Positions 17,480-27,034 are shown, counted from the stretch's first letter. The stretch is 64,000 nt of DNA from Vreelandella rituensis (GCF_003336665.1 NZ_QPIJ01000007.1:14053-78052); one strand, 5' to 3'. Made by a program: numbers and translations. Notes: generated by a model from the sequence alone, not told the origin.

Positions 17480-18061
17480 TCATGCGCGTTTCTGGTGCAG
17501 GCAGCGGGTCAGAAGTGCAAATGGAGAAAGCTCGCCGTGCAGCCAGGGTCCGAGCAGGCGGGTCGAAAGCGGAATGAACAAAAACACCATCACCGGCGTC
17601 AAGCAGAGGGTGCCGACCAGCACCCGTGCGACCAGCGGCAGGCCGGTCAGCGCATTACCGAACAGGAACTGAAAGGCCAGCGAGACGGGGAAGAAGGCCA
17701 GCCAGATGGCGATAGCCTGCTTCCAGCGAGGCGGTGTGCTGCCGGTGCCGGCATCTTGGAACCAGTGTTCGAGGCCGGTGGCGCGGTGTTCCTGGGGTGT
17801 ATCGAACAGACCCTGTCCTCTGGAAAGCCAGGCACGGCGAGAGGCGGAGTGCTCCCAGGCGGCAAGCATCTCGGCGTCACGAAAGCGGAAGATGATCTGG
17901 TATTCGTCGTCGCCGGGCGGCGGCGCCAGCACCCCGGAACCCAGGTAACCGGGAAAGTCGGCGGCAAGCGCCCGGCCTTCTTCGAGCCATTCGATGAAGT
18001 CGCGATAGCGCCCGCGGGCCACGCGGCGCGCCACCATCAGGGTGACGGGATCGGTAGACAT
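17480..18061 (-). CDS. Antibiotic biosynthesis monooxygenase (ABM) domain membrane protein
   Basis: Protein of 193 residues. The N-terminal half (1-95) is a ferredoxin-like ABM domain, and the C-terminal part has two membrane helices (about 118-138 and 145-168). This combination is a recognised uncharacterised family. ABM domains often bind small hydrophobic molecules or heme-related compounds. The ATG at 18061 is preceded by AGGAGA. No partner gene is evident. Confidence 0.82.
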   Translation of the reverse strand: MSTDPVTLMVARRVARGRYRDFIEWLEEGRALAADFPGYLGSGVLAPPPGDDEYQIIFRFRDAEMLAAWEHSASRRAWLSRGQGLFDTPQEHRATGLEHWFQDAGTGSTPPRWKQAIAIWLAFFPVSLAFQFLFGNALTGLPLVARVLVGTLCLTPVMVFLFIPLSTRLLGPWLHGELSPFALLTRCLHQKRA

Positions 18062-18279
18062 CCTGTATCTCCTTGTGCGCGGCGCCCGGATAGAACGCCA
18101 ATATCACTCGGGCCGGGTAGGCCTTCATGATCTATTCAAGCAATAAGTATACCAGATGAGCCTGTCTTTATAGTGAAACCAGCTTTTTTTCTGCTCAAGG
18201 GCAGTTGTTCGGCCTGGTTTCCTGGTCACGTTAAAGGCTCCTGGTCTAGCCTGAGAGGAGACTACCAAGGAGAACTGCG

Positions 18280-18972
18280 ATGATTTCGCAACCGTTGCAT
18301 GACTGGAACCTGGACCCGAAGGCGGCTATCGCTCTGCAGCGGCGCCTGGCCTCGTACCTGGAGCTGGAAGATCGCCTGGAGCCGGTGCGCCATCTTGCCG
18401 GAGTGGATATCGGCTTCGAGGCAGGTGGCGAGGTCACCCGGGCAGCCGTGGTGGTGCTCGAGTGGCCATTTCTTGGTGTGGTGGAAGAGGTGGTGCACCG
18501 CGAGCCGACCCGCATGCCCTACATTCCGGGGCTGCTTTCCTTTCGCGAGCTGCCCGCGGCCCTTGCCGCCTTCGGAAAACTCAGTATCCGGCCGGAGCTT
18601 GTCATGGTCGATGGCCAGGGCATCGCCCATCCGCGGCGTCTGGGTGTGGCCAGCCATCTGGGCCTGTGGCTCGACCTGCCCAGCATCGGTGTAGCCAAGT
18701 CGCGGCTTTGCGGTCACCACGGCGAGCCGGGGCCCGAGCGCGGCGATTGGGTGCCGCTTCTCGACGGCCGGGGAGAGCGGCAGGAAACCATCGGCGTGGT
18801 ACTGCGCTCGCGCCGGGGCGTTAAACCGATCTTTGTCTCGCCGGGCCATCGCATCAGCCTTCCCACTGCGCTTGACTGGGTAGTCCAGTGCCTGGGGCGC
18901 ACCAAGCTGCCCGAGCCTACGCGGCTTGCCGATCGTCTGGCATCGCGGCGCATCGCTTCACATCACAGCTAG
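18280..18972 (+). CDS. nfi: Endonuclease V
   Basis: DNA repair nuclease of 230 residues that cleaves DNA next to deoxyinosine. Catalytic acidic residues are seen in AGVDIGF (Asp near residue 42), the YIPGLLSFRELP segment (Glu near residue 88) and MVDGQGIAHPRR (Asp near residue 110), and the PSIGVAKSRLCG region completes the family pattern. AAGGAG precedes the ATG. It stands alone, convergent with the amidotransferase/amidoligase operon. Confidence 0.95.
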   Translation: MISQPLHDWNLDPKAAIALQRRLASYLELEDRLEPVRHLAGVDIGFEAGGEVTRAAVVVLEWPFLGVVEEVVHREPTRMPYIPGLLSFRELPAALAAFGKLSIRPELVMVDGQGIAHPRRLGVASHLGLWLDLPSIGVAKSRLCGHHGEPGPERGDWVPLLDGRGERQETIGVVLRSRRGVKPIFVSPGHRISLPTALDWVVQCLGRTKLPEPTRLADRLASRRIASHHS

Positions 18973-18979
18973 TGACGTG

Positions 18980-19654
18980 CTAGTCGTGCTGCACCTGCTG
19001 GGCGGCCTTGACCAGGGCGCGAATCAGGCGTTGCTGGGGGCGGTTGAAAATCAGCCATTCGGGGTGCCACTGCACGCCGATCAGAAAGTCATGCTTGGTT
19101 GACTCTATTCCCTGGACCAGGCCGTTGCGGTCTCGGGCGACGATCCTGATGCCGGGACCAGTCTTCTGCACCGCCTGATGATGAAGGCTGTTGATGCGGC
19201 ACCAGCTGACTCGCAGAATGCGATAAAGCTGACTGTCGCCGACGATGTCCACCGTCTTGCGCGGCAGCACGGTACGCCGTTGCTTGAGTCCTTCATGGGT
19301 GGTGTAGATATCCGGGTCCAGGGTGCCGCCCAGGTGGACGTTTATCAGCTGGGCACCGCGGCAGATTCCGAGCACCGGTGTGCCCTTGGGAATGAAGGTT
19401 TCGAGCAGTTGCAGCTCGAGCTTGTCGCGCTGGGGATCGACCCGCACGTCCAATTGCACTTCGCCGCCGTAGAGGTGTGCCTCGATATCGTCGCCACCCC
19501 CGATGATCAGCCCATCCAGAGTATCCGGCCGGGCACGTGAAGGTGATAAGCGCAGTGGGCGACCGCCATGACGCCAGACGGCGAACCAGTCAAACCACCA
19601 GGCAAGGCGACTCTTGGCATCCGAGGTGGTGATGCCGATCAAGGGGCGTGACAT
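18980..19654 (-). CDS. Gamma-glutamyl-gamma-aminobutyrate hydrolase-like class I amidotransferase (peptidase C26)
   Basis: Protein of 224 residues of the C26/PuuD-like branch of class I amidotransferases. The nucleophile Cys lies in GICRGAQLINVHLGG near residue 98, and VQWHPEW near residue 199 carries the catalytic His/Glu. Hydrolases of this group cleave gamma-glutamyl amides. It lies 7 bases downstream of the amidoligase gene and is surely cotranscribed with it. That context suggests it removes or supplies an amide on the amidoligase product rather than acting in putrescine degradation, for which no other genes are present. Confidence 0.88.
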   Translation of the reverse strand: MSRPLIGITTSDAKSRLAWWFDWFAVWRHGGRPLRLSPSRARPDTLDGLIIGGGDDIEAHLYGGEVQLDVRVDPQRDKLELQLLETFIPKGTPVLGICRGAQLINVHLGGTLDPDIYTTHEGLKQRRTVLPRKTVDIVGDSQLYRILRVSWCRINSLHHQAVQKTGPGIRIVARDRNGLVQGIESTKHDFLIGVQWHPEWLIFNRPQQRLIRALVKAAQQVQHD

Positions 19655-19661
19655 AGGCGTA

Positions 19662-20669
19662 TTACCCCTCTTTAAGCCAGTGACGGACTTTTTCCAGCCA
19701 GCGTATCACCGGTGAGCGGGCATGATCGGCCACGTATTCATGGCAACGCGCCATGAGCACGTCGCGCTGTGCAGCAAGTTTCTCGACTTCGACCCAGCGA
19801 TTCCATTCCACGACCGCACCCCAGCCGGGTTGCGAAAGCTGGGCATTGGGCAGGCGGTAATGAAAGGTGGGGCGCGGTTTAACCAATTTATTATGCATCA
19901 ATTCGTGAGGGTGCTCCGGGCGTAGATAGGCAAACAAGGGGAACATGTCCAGTTCGCGATTGCGGGTGGGATTATAGGCGATGTAATCCTCGATCAGGGT
20001 GTCGAGATCCGGTGCATAATTGCTATTCAATACTTTCAGCGCGTATTCCTTGGGAAAGGGGTTGGCGTGAGGGAGCACTTCTCGGGTGATATCGACTTTG
20101 ATTTCTTCACGTAACCAGACCGCCATCAGTAAATAGGCGCGTAGCTGGGCCAGGATATCCTCCACCTCCAGGCTGGCCACCTCCGGGTTCAAATGCAGGC
20201 CGAATCCATAGAGTAGGCTGGCATCCGTGCCCTTGGCGCCGTGTTCACGCAAGGCGTCGAATAAGCTGTCGAGCTCCTCCAGTTCGTTCCAGGGAACCGG
20301 TGGGCAGACGATTTCCGTGGGCACCAGACCCGAGACCATGTCGCCGATCAGCTCGCGGGTCTTTTGGTGAAACTCGATTCGCATCTGGTGACGCTGACGT
20401 TCCCACTCGCTATCCTGATGGGGGCTTTCTTCAAGCACCGCCGCGTCCGGGTGCGCGTACTGGGTGTCGAGTTCGATACCGAACTTGCCCCAGCGCGTAC
20501 CTTCCACGTTAAGGCGGTGAGGGCTGATGACGTTGAGCTCGCCACCAAACAGGTCACGTATAATTAATGCGGTGTCCCGGGGCGGCAAACCGGCAAATTC
20601 AATTTCCACCCCGATATGTCGTGGCTGGCCTTCAAAATTGTCCCGTTCGGGTGGTGCTTGCAACGTCAT
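19662..20669 (-). CDS. Amidoligase family protein (glutamine synthetase-like fold)
   Basis: Protein of 335 residues that matches the putative amidoligase family (Pfam Amidoligase_2). Visible hallmarks are the first acidic metal-binding segment RHIGVEIEFAGL (about residues 17-28), GIELDTQYA (about 62-70), FGLHLNPEV with its His (about 168-176) and the basic segment NKLVKPRPTFHYRLP (about 270-285). The glutamine synthetase-like fold is expected to couple ATP hydrolysis to amide-bond formation. ATG 20669 follows AGGATG; ATGs further upstream are less suited. It forms an operon with the C26 amidotransferase. Substrates are unknown; such pairs have been predicted to make modified peptides or gamma-glutamyl metabolites. 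Confidence 0.85.
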   Translation of the reverse strand: MTLQAPPERDNFEGQPRHIGVEIEFAGLPPRDTALIIRDLFGGELNVISPHRLNVEGTRWGKFGIELDTQYAHPDAAVLEESPHQDSEWERQRHQMRIEFHQKTRELIGDMVSGLVPTEIVCPPVPWNELEELDSLFDALREHGAKGTDASLLYGFGLHLNPEVASLEVEDILAQLRAYLLMAVWLREEIKVDITREVLPHANPFPKEYALKVLNSNYAPDLDTLIEDYIAYNPTRNRELDMFPLFAYLRPEHPHELMHNKLVKPRPTFHYRLPNAQLSQPGWGAVVEWNRWVEVEKLAAQRDVLMARCHEYVADHARSPVIRWLEKVRHWLKEG

Positions 20670-20768
20670 CTCTTCATCCTGTGAGGTGAACGAATATTGC
20701 CTTAAGCCTATCATACCCCCGGTTGGTCTTAGCCACAGGCCGCCACCTTTGCCAGCCAGGAGAAGCAG

Positions 20769-23252
20769 GTGCGACAGCACAAGGTAATGCAGCAGCCAAG
20801 AAAGACGATGTTATTCAAGATGATGGTATTGAGCACGGGGTTAATCAAGACGGGGCTGAAGGCAGCAGTAGCCAAGATAATGCTAGGGCTGTTTATCGCC
20901 GTTACGGCACTGATGATGGCGCCGGTGCAGGCGCAGACATTGAGCCTGCCGGGGATGAGTGGAAGCGAGGAAAGCCCGCAAGCGGATAGCGAATCATTTC
21001 AACGCTCGCTGGATAACATCATCACCACATTGGAAGATAGTGAGCGTCGCAATGAGCTGCTTGAGTCATTGCGTGACTTGCAGGTGGCACATGAAGCCGG
21101 CGAGGAAACCGGCGCGCGCCAAGGGCTTCTGGGGGCGCTGGCGGACACCTTGACTGACCTGGGTGAACAAGCAGAGGCTGGCACTTCACCTCTTAACGAA
21201 TGGTCGCGCCAGCTCTCCCAAGGGGCGGACGACCTGCGTAACCTAATGGAAAGCGCCGATGTCAGCGAAGCCATTCGTGTCGGCGTCAACGGGGCGATTC
21301 TGGGGCTGGTCTGGGTTGGCTCGCTAGTGGTACTGATTGCTCTTGGGCGCTTGGTGGCCAAGCGTCGGCATTGGCCGCTGGACCTGCCGCGTGACCCGCC
21401 GGCCTGGCTGCTGGCGGTGCATTTTCTGCGGCGCATGCTGCCGTGGGCGCTAGCCTTCGTTTTGGTGCTGGGCGTATCCCAGTTGTTGGCTTATAGCGCA
21501 GGGCGTGTGCTGGTGCTGGTATTGGCTTATGTGTGCCTGTTCGGGCGGGTGTTGTCGGTGGTGTTTGAAACCGTCATTGCGGTGTTCAGTCGTGGGCACC
21601 GGTTTACCGCCGTGCAGCTTCTACAGCGACGTGCGTTGCGTTGGTTATTCGTCATCGGTGCCTTGATTGCGCTGGGCGATGCGGTCAATTCCAGTCGCCT
21701 TGTCGACATGCTGGGAGAAGAGCTTTCAAGCCTGGTATCGGTCTTGGCGAACATGCTGGCGGCACTGATCAGTGCGCGCTTTATCCTCAAGTTCAAACGC
21801 CCGATTCGCCATTTGATCTGTAACCGTTCTTACCCTCAGCGGCGTGATGCGAGCACTGCGGTTGAATTGGTACGGGTGCTGGGTGCGCTCTGGCATGTGC
21901 CGGCATTGCTGGTGGTCGGCGGTTCATTGCTGGCAATTTTCATTACCGTGGGAGGGGTAGGTACGGCGCTGGCACGCTCGATCATATCGGCTGGTTTGCT
22001 GGTGCTGACGCTGGTGGTCACAGGGCTTCTACGCCGCCATGCCGAGCGTATGGGCAAACGACGCCATCATCATCGGCGTAGCCAGTATCGTAAACGACTG
22101 GAGCGCTTCGGTTATGTGCTGGCGCATATCTGCGCCTGGGGTATCTTTGCCGAACTTTCCGTCCAGGTATGGGGGGGGTCCTTGTGGGGCTGGGGGCAGC
22201 AAGGCATGGCCAGTGCGCGTATCGGCCAGGCGCTCGCCAGCCTGGGGCTTACGCTACTGCTGGCCTGGTTGATCTGGATTTTTGCCGATACCGCGATTCA
22301 GCGGGCCTTGACCTCATCGGCGCGCTCGCGGGGGCGGCGTGTCAACCAGGCACGAGCCCAAACGATCACGCCGATGATTCGCAATGTGATCTTTGTCACC
22401 ATTTTGATCATTACGTCCATTGTGGTGCTGGCGAACCTGGGGGTGAATGTGACGCCGCTGTTGGCCGGTGCCGGTGTCATCGGTCTGGCGCTGGGTTTTG
22501 GTGCCCAGACCCTGGTGCAGGATTTGATCACCGGTATCTTCATTCTGATCGAAGACTCGCTGGCGGTGGATGATTTCGTGCAGATCAACGGCCACATGGG
22601 AACGGTGGAAGGCCTGACGCTGCGTACCGTGCGGCTTCGCGACCTGGACGGGGTGGTGCATATCATTACCTTCAGTCGGATCGAATCGATCCACAATATG
22701 TCGCGTCAGTTCGGCATCGCCTTGATGCGGATTCGTGTGCCGCACGCCATGCGGATCGACGATGCCATGCATCTGATGCAGGAAACAGCGATGGAACTGC
22801 GCAAGGACCCCATGATGCGCCACCATATCTGGTCACCGCTGGAACCCCAGGGGATCGATCGTTTTGATGAAGGTGGGGCTATCTTGCGGATGCGCTTTCG
22901 TACCGCGCCGGAAATGCAATGGGACGTGGCACGCGCCTTCAACCTGTTGCTCAAGCAGCGTATGGAAGAGCAGGGACTGGATATGGCGATGCCGCGCATG
23001 AGCATCAGCATGGAAGGCAAGACCGGTGAGTTGGAAGACAAGACCGGTAACTCATTGGAGCCCGAAACCGAGCATGATTCTCGGCGGGCTCACCCCGCTG
23101 CGCCCCAGGAGGCACCTCGCCCGACGGAGGAAGAATACGCCAAAGGCGAGAAATACAAGCAAGCGGCGTTACGGCGTTCCCAGGCTCATGCACAGGGCGA
23201 ACCCGGCAGCCAGGCCTATGCTTCCAGCGGTGGCGAGCAGGGCGACCAATAA
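20769..23252 (+). CDS. Mechanosensitive ion channel, MscS family (large, YbiO-like)
   Basis: Inner-membrane channel of 827 residues. An exported N-terminal segment (signal-like helix to about residue 56, then a predicted periplasmic helical region to about 155) precedes about ten membrane helices. The MscS pore helix and beta domain lie at about residues 560-650 with GVIGLALGFGAQTLVQDLITG. A hydrophilic, charged tail of about 90 residues ends the protein. Channels of this kind release solutes after osmotic down-shock, as expected in a salt-tolerant organism. The GTG start at 20769 has AGGAGA five bases upstream. The last 84 bases overlap the convergent J-like gene. Confidence 0.9.
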   Translation: MRQHKVMQQPRKTMLFKMMVLSTGLIKTGLKAAVAKIMLGLFIAVTALMMAPVQAQTLSLPGMSGSEESPQADSESFQRSLDNIITTLEDSERRNELLESLRDLQVAHEAGEETGARQGLLGALADTLTDLGEQAEAGTSPLNEWSRQLSQGADDLRNLMESADVSEAIRVGVNGAILGLVWVGSLVVLIALGRLVAKRRHWPLDLPRDPPAWLLAVHFLRRMLPWALAFVLVLGVSQLLAYSAGRVLVLVLAYVCLFGRVLSVVFETVIAVFSRGHRFTAVQLLQRRALRWLFVIGALIALGDAVNSSRLVDMLGEELSSLVSVLANMLAALISARFILKFKRPIRHLICNRSYPQRRDASTAVELVRVLGALWHVPALLVVGGSLLAIFITVGGVGTALARSIISAGLLVLTLVVTGLLRRHAERMGKRRHHHRRSQYRKRLERFGYVLAHICAWGIFAELSVQVWGGSLWGWGQQGMASARIGQALASLGLTLLLAWLIWIFADTAIQRALTSSARSRGRRVNQARAQTITPMIRNVIFVTILIITSIVVLANLGVNVTPLLAGAGVIGLALGFGAQTLVQDLITGIFILIEDSLAVDDFVQINGHMGTVEGLTLRTVRLRDLDGVVHIITFSRIESIHNMSRQFGIALMRIRVPHAMRIDDAMHLMQETAMELRKDPMMRHHIWSPLEPQGIDRFDEGGAILRMRFRTAPEMQWDVARAFNLLLKQRMEEQGLDMAMPRMSISMEGKTGELEDKTGNSLEPETEHDSRRAHPAAPQEAPRPTEEEYAKGEKYKQAALRRSQAHAQGEPGSQAYASSGGEQGDQ

Positions 23253-23600
23253 CCAGGGACCACGAAAGCGGCGCCAGCGGTTGTACAGCAATATCGCGTG
23301 GCTAACGCGGTCAACCAGCTCGTCGTGGCGGGATATGGCGTGGTCCGGCGGCAATGAGAAATCATTGGCCACGTCGCCCTGCCAGTGAGCGCCATGAGTC
23401 AGCCCCAGGCGTGCCCGCAGGCGTCCGATGTCGCTTAATGTTGCGTGCAGGTCGTCATATTTTTCCCGCCGGTCGGGTACCGTGAGTACCGTCTGGGCGT
23501 CCTGTCTCAGCGCGCTGTTCTGACATTGGGTCAAGGCAGTGCCAATGGCGTTGTCGTCAGCGCCGGGAGTCAGGGAGAGCCGTTGGTATAAATCGCGCAT
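23169..23600 (-). CDS. Small J-domain-like protein with C-terminal membrane helix
   Basis: Protein of 143 residues. The first 65 residues (MRDLYQRLSLTPGADDNAIG onwards) resemble the start of a DnaJ J domain, but the HPD tripeptide is absent, so it is a degenerate J-like fold. A hydrophobic helix lies near the C-terminus (about 115-138). It lies directly downstream of a true J-domain gene; a TTG start at 23621 would overlap that gene's stop as TTGA. Its 3' end overlaps the convergent mechanosensitive channel gene by 84 bases. Function unknown; probably a partner or paralogue of the upstream protein. Confidence 0.65.
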   Translation of the reverse strand: MRDLYQRLSLTPGADDNAIGTALTQCQNSALRQDAQTVLTVPDRREKYDDLHATLSDIGRLRARLGLTHGAHWQGDVANDFSLPPDHAISRHDELVDRVSHAILLYNRWRRFRGPWLLVALLATAGSIGLAAGFALCMSLGTP

Positions 23601-23617
23601 GGCAAGCAATGTCTCGG

Positions 23618-24607
23618 TCAATAGGTCTGCATCAGATAATCATAGGCCTTTTTGATGCGTTGAAAACGGACGGAGGCCTGGGCGGCTAGTTGTTCGCTTT
23701 CGGAAAAGAAACGGTCTGGGTGATGAAGCTGCGCCATGCGCCGATAAGCTCGCCGAACTTCATGGCGGCTAGCGCCAGGAGGCAAACCTAGAATTTCCAA
23801 GGCGCGTGACGTTCGGTCTTGGGGCGGCTGATAGGCGGATTCACGGCGCTGCTCTTGTTTGTGGTGTTGCTGTTGTTTTTGGCGTTGCTGCTGTTGACGA
23901 CGCTGTTGCTCTGACTGGCGATGTCGCTCTCGTTCCTGTTCGCGCTCTTGCTGGCGACGCTGCTTCTCGTCATGTTTTTGTTGCTGGCTGTCACGCTTAT
24001 GTTGTGCGTCGTCGCGCTTGCGCCTGGCGCGCTCTTCACGGCTTTGCTCCTGCTGTTGGCGCTTCTGCTCGGCTTCCTGTGCCTGAGCGTTTTCTCGCTG
24101 GGCAGCTTGTTCCTGGCGCTGATGGTAATAAGGATCATGCACCTGCCAATAGGCATCGCTACTGAGGTCTTGGGGAGCGGCGAGCGGTTTGCCGGTCAGT
24201 TCATGAAACAAGCTGTGCAAGGTGGCCGGAGTAATGGTGAGAAGGTCGGCCAGAAAACGCAGGATATAGTGGTTGTGCTGCGATACCTCGCCGTCGTCCG
24301 TTGCCAGGGTAATTGCCTGGTGCATCACGCTCAGGCTGCGTTCGCTACTGCAATCCTTGCGCATGATTTCCGCAGCCAGTTGAATGGCCTGGAGATCCTG
24401 GGCGTGGGCAATTCCCATCACCGGCCCCAGTTCATGCCCATGACGAAATTGAGCGGACACCTGTGCCAGACGGCGGCGGCGTTGCCCTTCGGAAACATGC
24501 TCACGCTTGACCAGAACCCAGGCGAGTAGCAACAGCACTGCGGTATCCACCTGATTGCGGCTTTTCAACAGGACGAGCTCGAAAGATGAAAAGCGGGCAA
24601 TGGACAT
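23618..24607 (-). CDS. TerB-like/J-domain protein with Gln/Arg/Glu-rich linker (DjlA-like layout)
   Basis: Protein of 329 residues. An N-terminal helical domain of about 150 residues contains a TerB-like segment (ITLATDDGEVSQHNHYILRF). It is followed by a low-complexity linker rich in Gln, Arg, Glu and Lys (about 180-265) and a C-terminal J domain with the essential HPD in LHHPDRF. TerB plus J is the layout of DjlA, but the N-terminal membrane anchor of E. coli DjlA is less clear here. It probably recruits and stimulates DnaK. GGAG precedes ATG 24607. It is coupled with the small J-like gene and divergent from an unknown membrane protein. Confidence 0.8.
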   Translation of the reverse strand: MSIARFSSFELVLLKSRNQVDTAVLLLLAWVLVKREHVSEGQRRRRLAQVSAQFRHGHELGPVMGIAHAQDLQAIQLAAEIMRKDCSSERSLSVMHQAITLATDDGEVSQHNHYILRFLADLLTITPATLHSLFHELTGKPLAAPQDLSSDAYWQVHDPYYHQRQEQAAQRENAQAQEAEQKRQQQEQSREERARRKRDDAQHKRDSQQQKHDEKQRRQQEREQERERHRQSEQQRRQQQQRQKQQQHHKQEQRRESAYQPPQDRTSRALEILGLPPGASRHEVRRAYRRMAQLHHPDRFFSESEQLAAQASVRFQRIKKAYDYLMQTY

Positions 24608-24732
24608 TCCCAGGCTCCAGCGGGCGTAAATGAACTTAGTGGGCAATGAACGCCCCGAACCGGCACGACAAACTCGATACCTGTTCATATGGTATATCAT
24701 CAAGACATTCAGTGAAGCAGGAGTTTACTCGG

Positions 24733-26163
24733 GTGATCAGCGTAGAACGCAAGAACGGCTTTCAGTTGCGCCTGTCTCGTACGCTTCAGGAGGAAACTTC
24801 TCACCATCTGGATGTGTATCTGTTCGTTCCCAGCGAACTGGGACTGAGTACGCAAGTCATCTCCGAAGACGTGCTCTACCACAGTGGTGTGCATGTCACG
24901 CGCACATATTACAGCGATGAACATCACCTGCCGTTGGTATATAGCCGGCTGTCCAGCCGCAATCGTCTGGGTACGGAACATTACCGGCTTAACTTGAGCC
25001 TGTATGCCTATCAATACGTCGTGGCCATGGAGCGCAGCACCCAGGCGATGCTGGAAAACGTGCGGATTCTGCGCAAGGCGTGGCGCGATGAAGAGCTGGA
25101 AAAGAGCGACCCGACACAGCAGCGACTTGGCTCGGAACTGGAAGATCAATTGACCGAGGTCAGCGAACTGAGTGAAGGCATTCTCAAGCGCCTGAGGCGT
25201 AACCGGCCCAAGGATGCCGCGCTGCACAAGTACTTTGCCAATATCGACAACTATCTGTCCTGGTTTACCGAACAACAACTGCTGGCACTGGTGGCGCATT
25301 TACCGAGAGGAGGTGAATTTTCCGAGGTTCGTCGGCATTTCGTTGAGCTGTGCCGATATGAAAGTGACTACCGCCAGCAGCATCACTACAACGCCGAACG
25401 CGTCAACCGGGATCCGACGCGCATGTCCAACAAGATGCGTCTGTTGCGCCGCCTGATTGAATATCCGATCACCCTGAAACAGCGTACCCAGGAGCTCGGA
25501 GGGGGAGAGCAAAGAGCGGTCAAGGGCTTGGCCACGGCGGTGGTGATGGTTTTTGTCTCGCTGGGGCTTTTATACCTGCGCAACTACATGGGCGACGTGA
25601 CAGCTTTGCTGGTGCTGGCCATTGCGTTGCTGTATGCCGTGCGGGAAGTCTTTAAGGATGATTTACGCAATACCTTGTGGCGCATGCTGCGCAAGGGGCG
25701 TCCCAAGTGGCGGCGCCACTATTTCGATGCCACCCACAATGTATTGGTCGGGCGCCAGTTGGAATGGTTCGATTACACGCGCTTTGCCTCGCTCGACGAG
25801 GATATTCAACGCGTGCGCAAGCGCAAGGTGGCACAACGAGAAGAGGTCATCGTTCACTACCGCTCCAGCTCACGGATGTCGCCGACCCGCTTTCTCAGCG
25901 GTTATCAGCATACCCGTGAAACCTTGTCGCTGGATATCGGCATGCTGACACGCCTGATGGGCAAGGAAAAGCATTACATCTATCGGCTCAAGGATGGACA
26001 GGCAGTACGCGAAAGCGTCGAACGTCGCCATCTGTTCAATCTGGTGGTGAAGGAAAGCGGCAACGGTTCGTCACCGTTGTTGGCGCGTTGGAAGGTGGTG
26101 GTAAGCCGTTCGGGTATTGTGGTGGTGGAGAAGGTCCATGAAGAAGGCGGTGATGCTTACTGA
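24733..26163 (+). CDS. Conserved membrane protein of unknown function
   Basis: Protein of 476 residues that I cannot assign to a known family. It has a hydrophilic N-terminal domain of about 265 residues with helical, charged segments, two adjacent membrane helices at about residues 275-315, and a basic C-terminal cytoplasmic domain of about 150 residues. The GTG start at 24733 has AGGAG nine bases before it; an in-frame extension to 24646 would run toward the divergent gene and is less likely. It is divergent from the TerB/J-domain gene, and that neighbour may be functionally tied to it. Confidence 0.72.
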   Translation: MISVERKNGFQLRLSRTLQEETSHHLDVYLFVPSELGLSTQVISEDVLYHSGVHVTRTYYSDEHHLPLVYSRLSSRNRLGTEHYRLNLSLYAYQYVVAMERSTQAMLENVRILRKAWRDEELEKSDPTQQRLGSELEDQLTEVSELSEGILKRLRRNRPKDAALHKYFANIDNYLSWFTEQQLLALVAHLPRGGEFSEVRRHFVELCRYESDYRQQHHYNAERVNRDPTRMSNKMRLLRRLIEYPITLKQRTQELGGGEQRAVKGLATAVVMVFVSLGLLYLRNYMGDVTALLVLAIALLYAVREVFKDDLRNTLWRMLRKGRPKWRRHYFDATHNVLVGRQLEWFDYTRFASLDEDIQRVRKRKVAQREEVIVHYRSSSRMSPTRFLSGYQHTRETLSLDIGMLTRLMGKEKHYIYRLKDGQAVRESVERRHLFNLVVKESGNGSSPLLARWKVVVSRSGIVVVEKVHEEGGDAY

Positions 26164-26316
26164 GCTGTATCAAGTAAGTCATTGTCCCAAGGCGCTAGAG
26201 TGGAAGATCGCGGCATGTCGCATTCCAAACTAGAATTACAAGTGAGTGTTCTCGACACGCCAAGGGACCCCTTCATACTACCGAAAGCCAATGCAAGCCA
26301 GGAACGAGGTAATACC

Positions 26317-27009
26317 ATGCAAGCAAACGATGTCATGACCCAGAATGTGATCACGGTAGAACCGGATACCCAAGTACGCGAAATCGCCCGGCTGTTGATG
26401 GAAAACCGAATCAGTGCAGTGCCGGTGGTCGATGCCGGAGGCAAGGTGCTGGGCATCGTCAGTGAAGGGGACTTGATGCGTCGGGTGGAAAACGGCACCG
26501 ATCAACGCAAATCCTGGTGGCTGAAGTCAATTTTTACCGGGGCCAACGACGCCGGTTCCTACGTCAAGTCTCATGGGCGCAAGGCGAGTGAGATCATGAC
26601 CCCGAAACCATGGACCATCGAGGAAAGCATGCCGCTGGAAGATGTGGCCCGGTTGCTCGAAAAACATCACATCAAGCGTGTACCGGTGGTACGTAACGAC
26701 AAGCTGGTGGGAATCGTGAGTCGTGCCAATCTATTGCAGGGCCTGGCGTTGACCAGCACCCAGCCTTCCCAGGCGCCGGCGGACGATCGCGCCATCCGTG
26801 ACGCCATCATGAAGGAGATAGAAGACAATGCAGGGGTGCGCATCGGTGGCATCAATGTTCTGGTGGAAAACGGCAACGTTGAGCTCTGGGGATTGGTTGA
26901 TGCCCCGGAGCAGCGTACTGCGGCACAGGTAGCCGCCGAAAACACCGATGGAGTGAACAAAGTGGAAAATAACCTAGGCTTGGCCCCTAGAGGGGTCGGC
27001 GGTTATTGA
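26317..27009 (+). CDS. CBS domain pair plus BON domain protein
   Basis: Protein of 230 residues. Two CBS domains (about 7-60 and 92-148, with the motifs VMTQNVITVEPD and IMTPKPWTIEE) are followed by a BON domain (about 158-222). CBS pairs bind adenine nucleotides and BON domains often bind phospholipid or act in stress. It is probably a cytoplasmic nucleotide-sensing protein; proteins of this layout are common in proteobacteria but uncharacterised. ATG 26317 follows CGAGGTAATACC. It stands alone and ends before a hairpin. Confidence 0.9.
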   Translation: MQANDVMTQNVITVEPDTQVREIARLLMENRISAVPVVDAGGKVLGIVSEGDLMRRVENGTDQRKSWWLKSIFTGANDAGSYVKSHGRKASEIMTPKPWTIEESMPLEDVARLLEKHHIKRVPVVRNDKLVGIVSRANLLQGLALTSTQPSQAPADDRAIRDAIMKEIEDNAGVRIGGINVLVENGNVELWGLVDAPEQRTAAQVAAENTDGVNKVENNLGLAPRGVGGY

Positions 27010-27034
27010 ACCACTGTTTTTAAGCCACCCAAGG

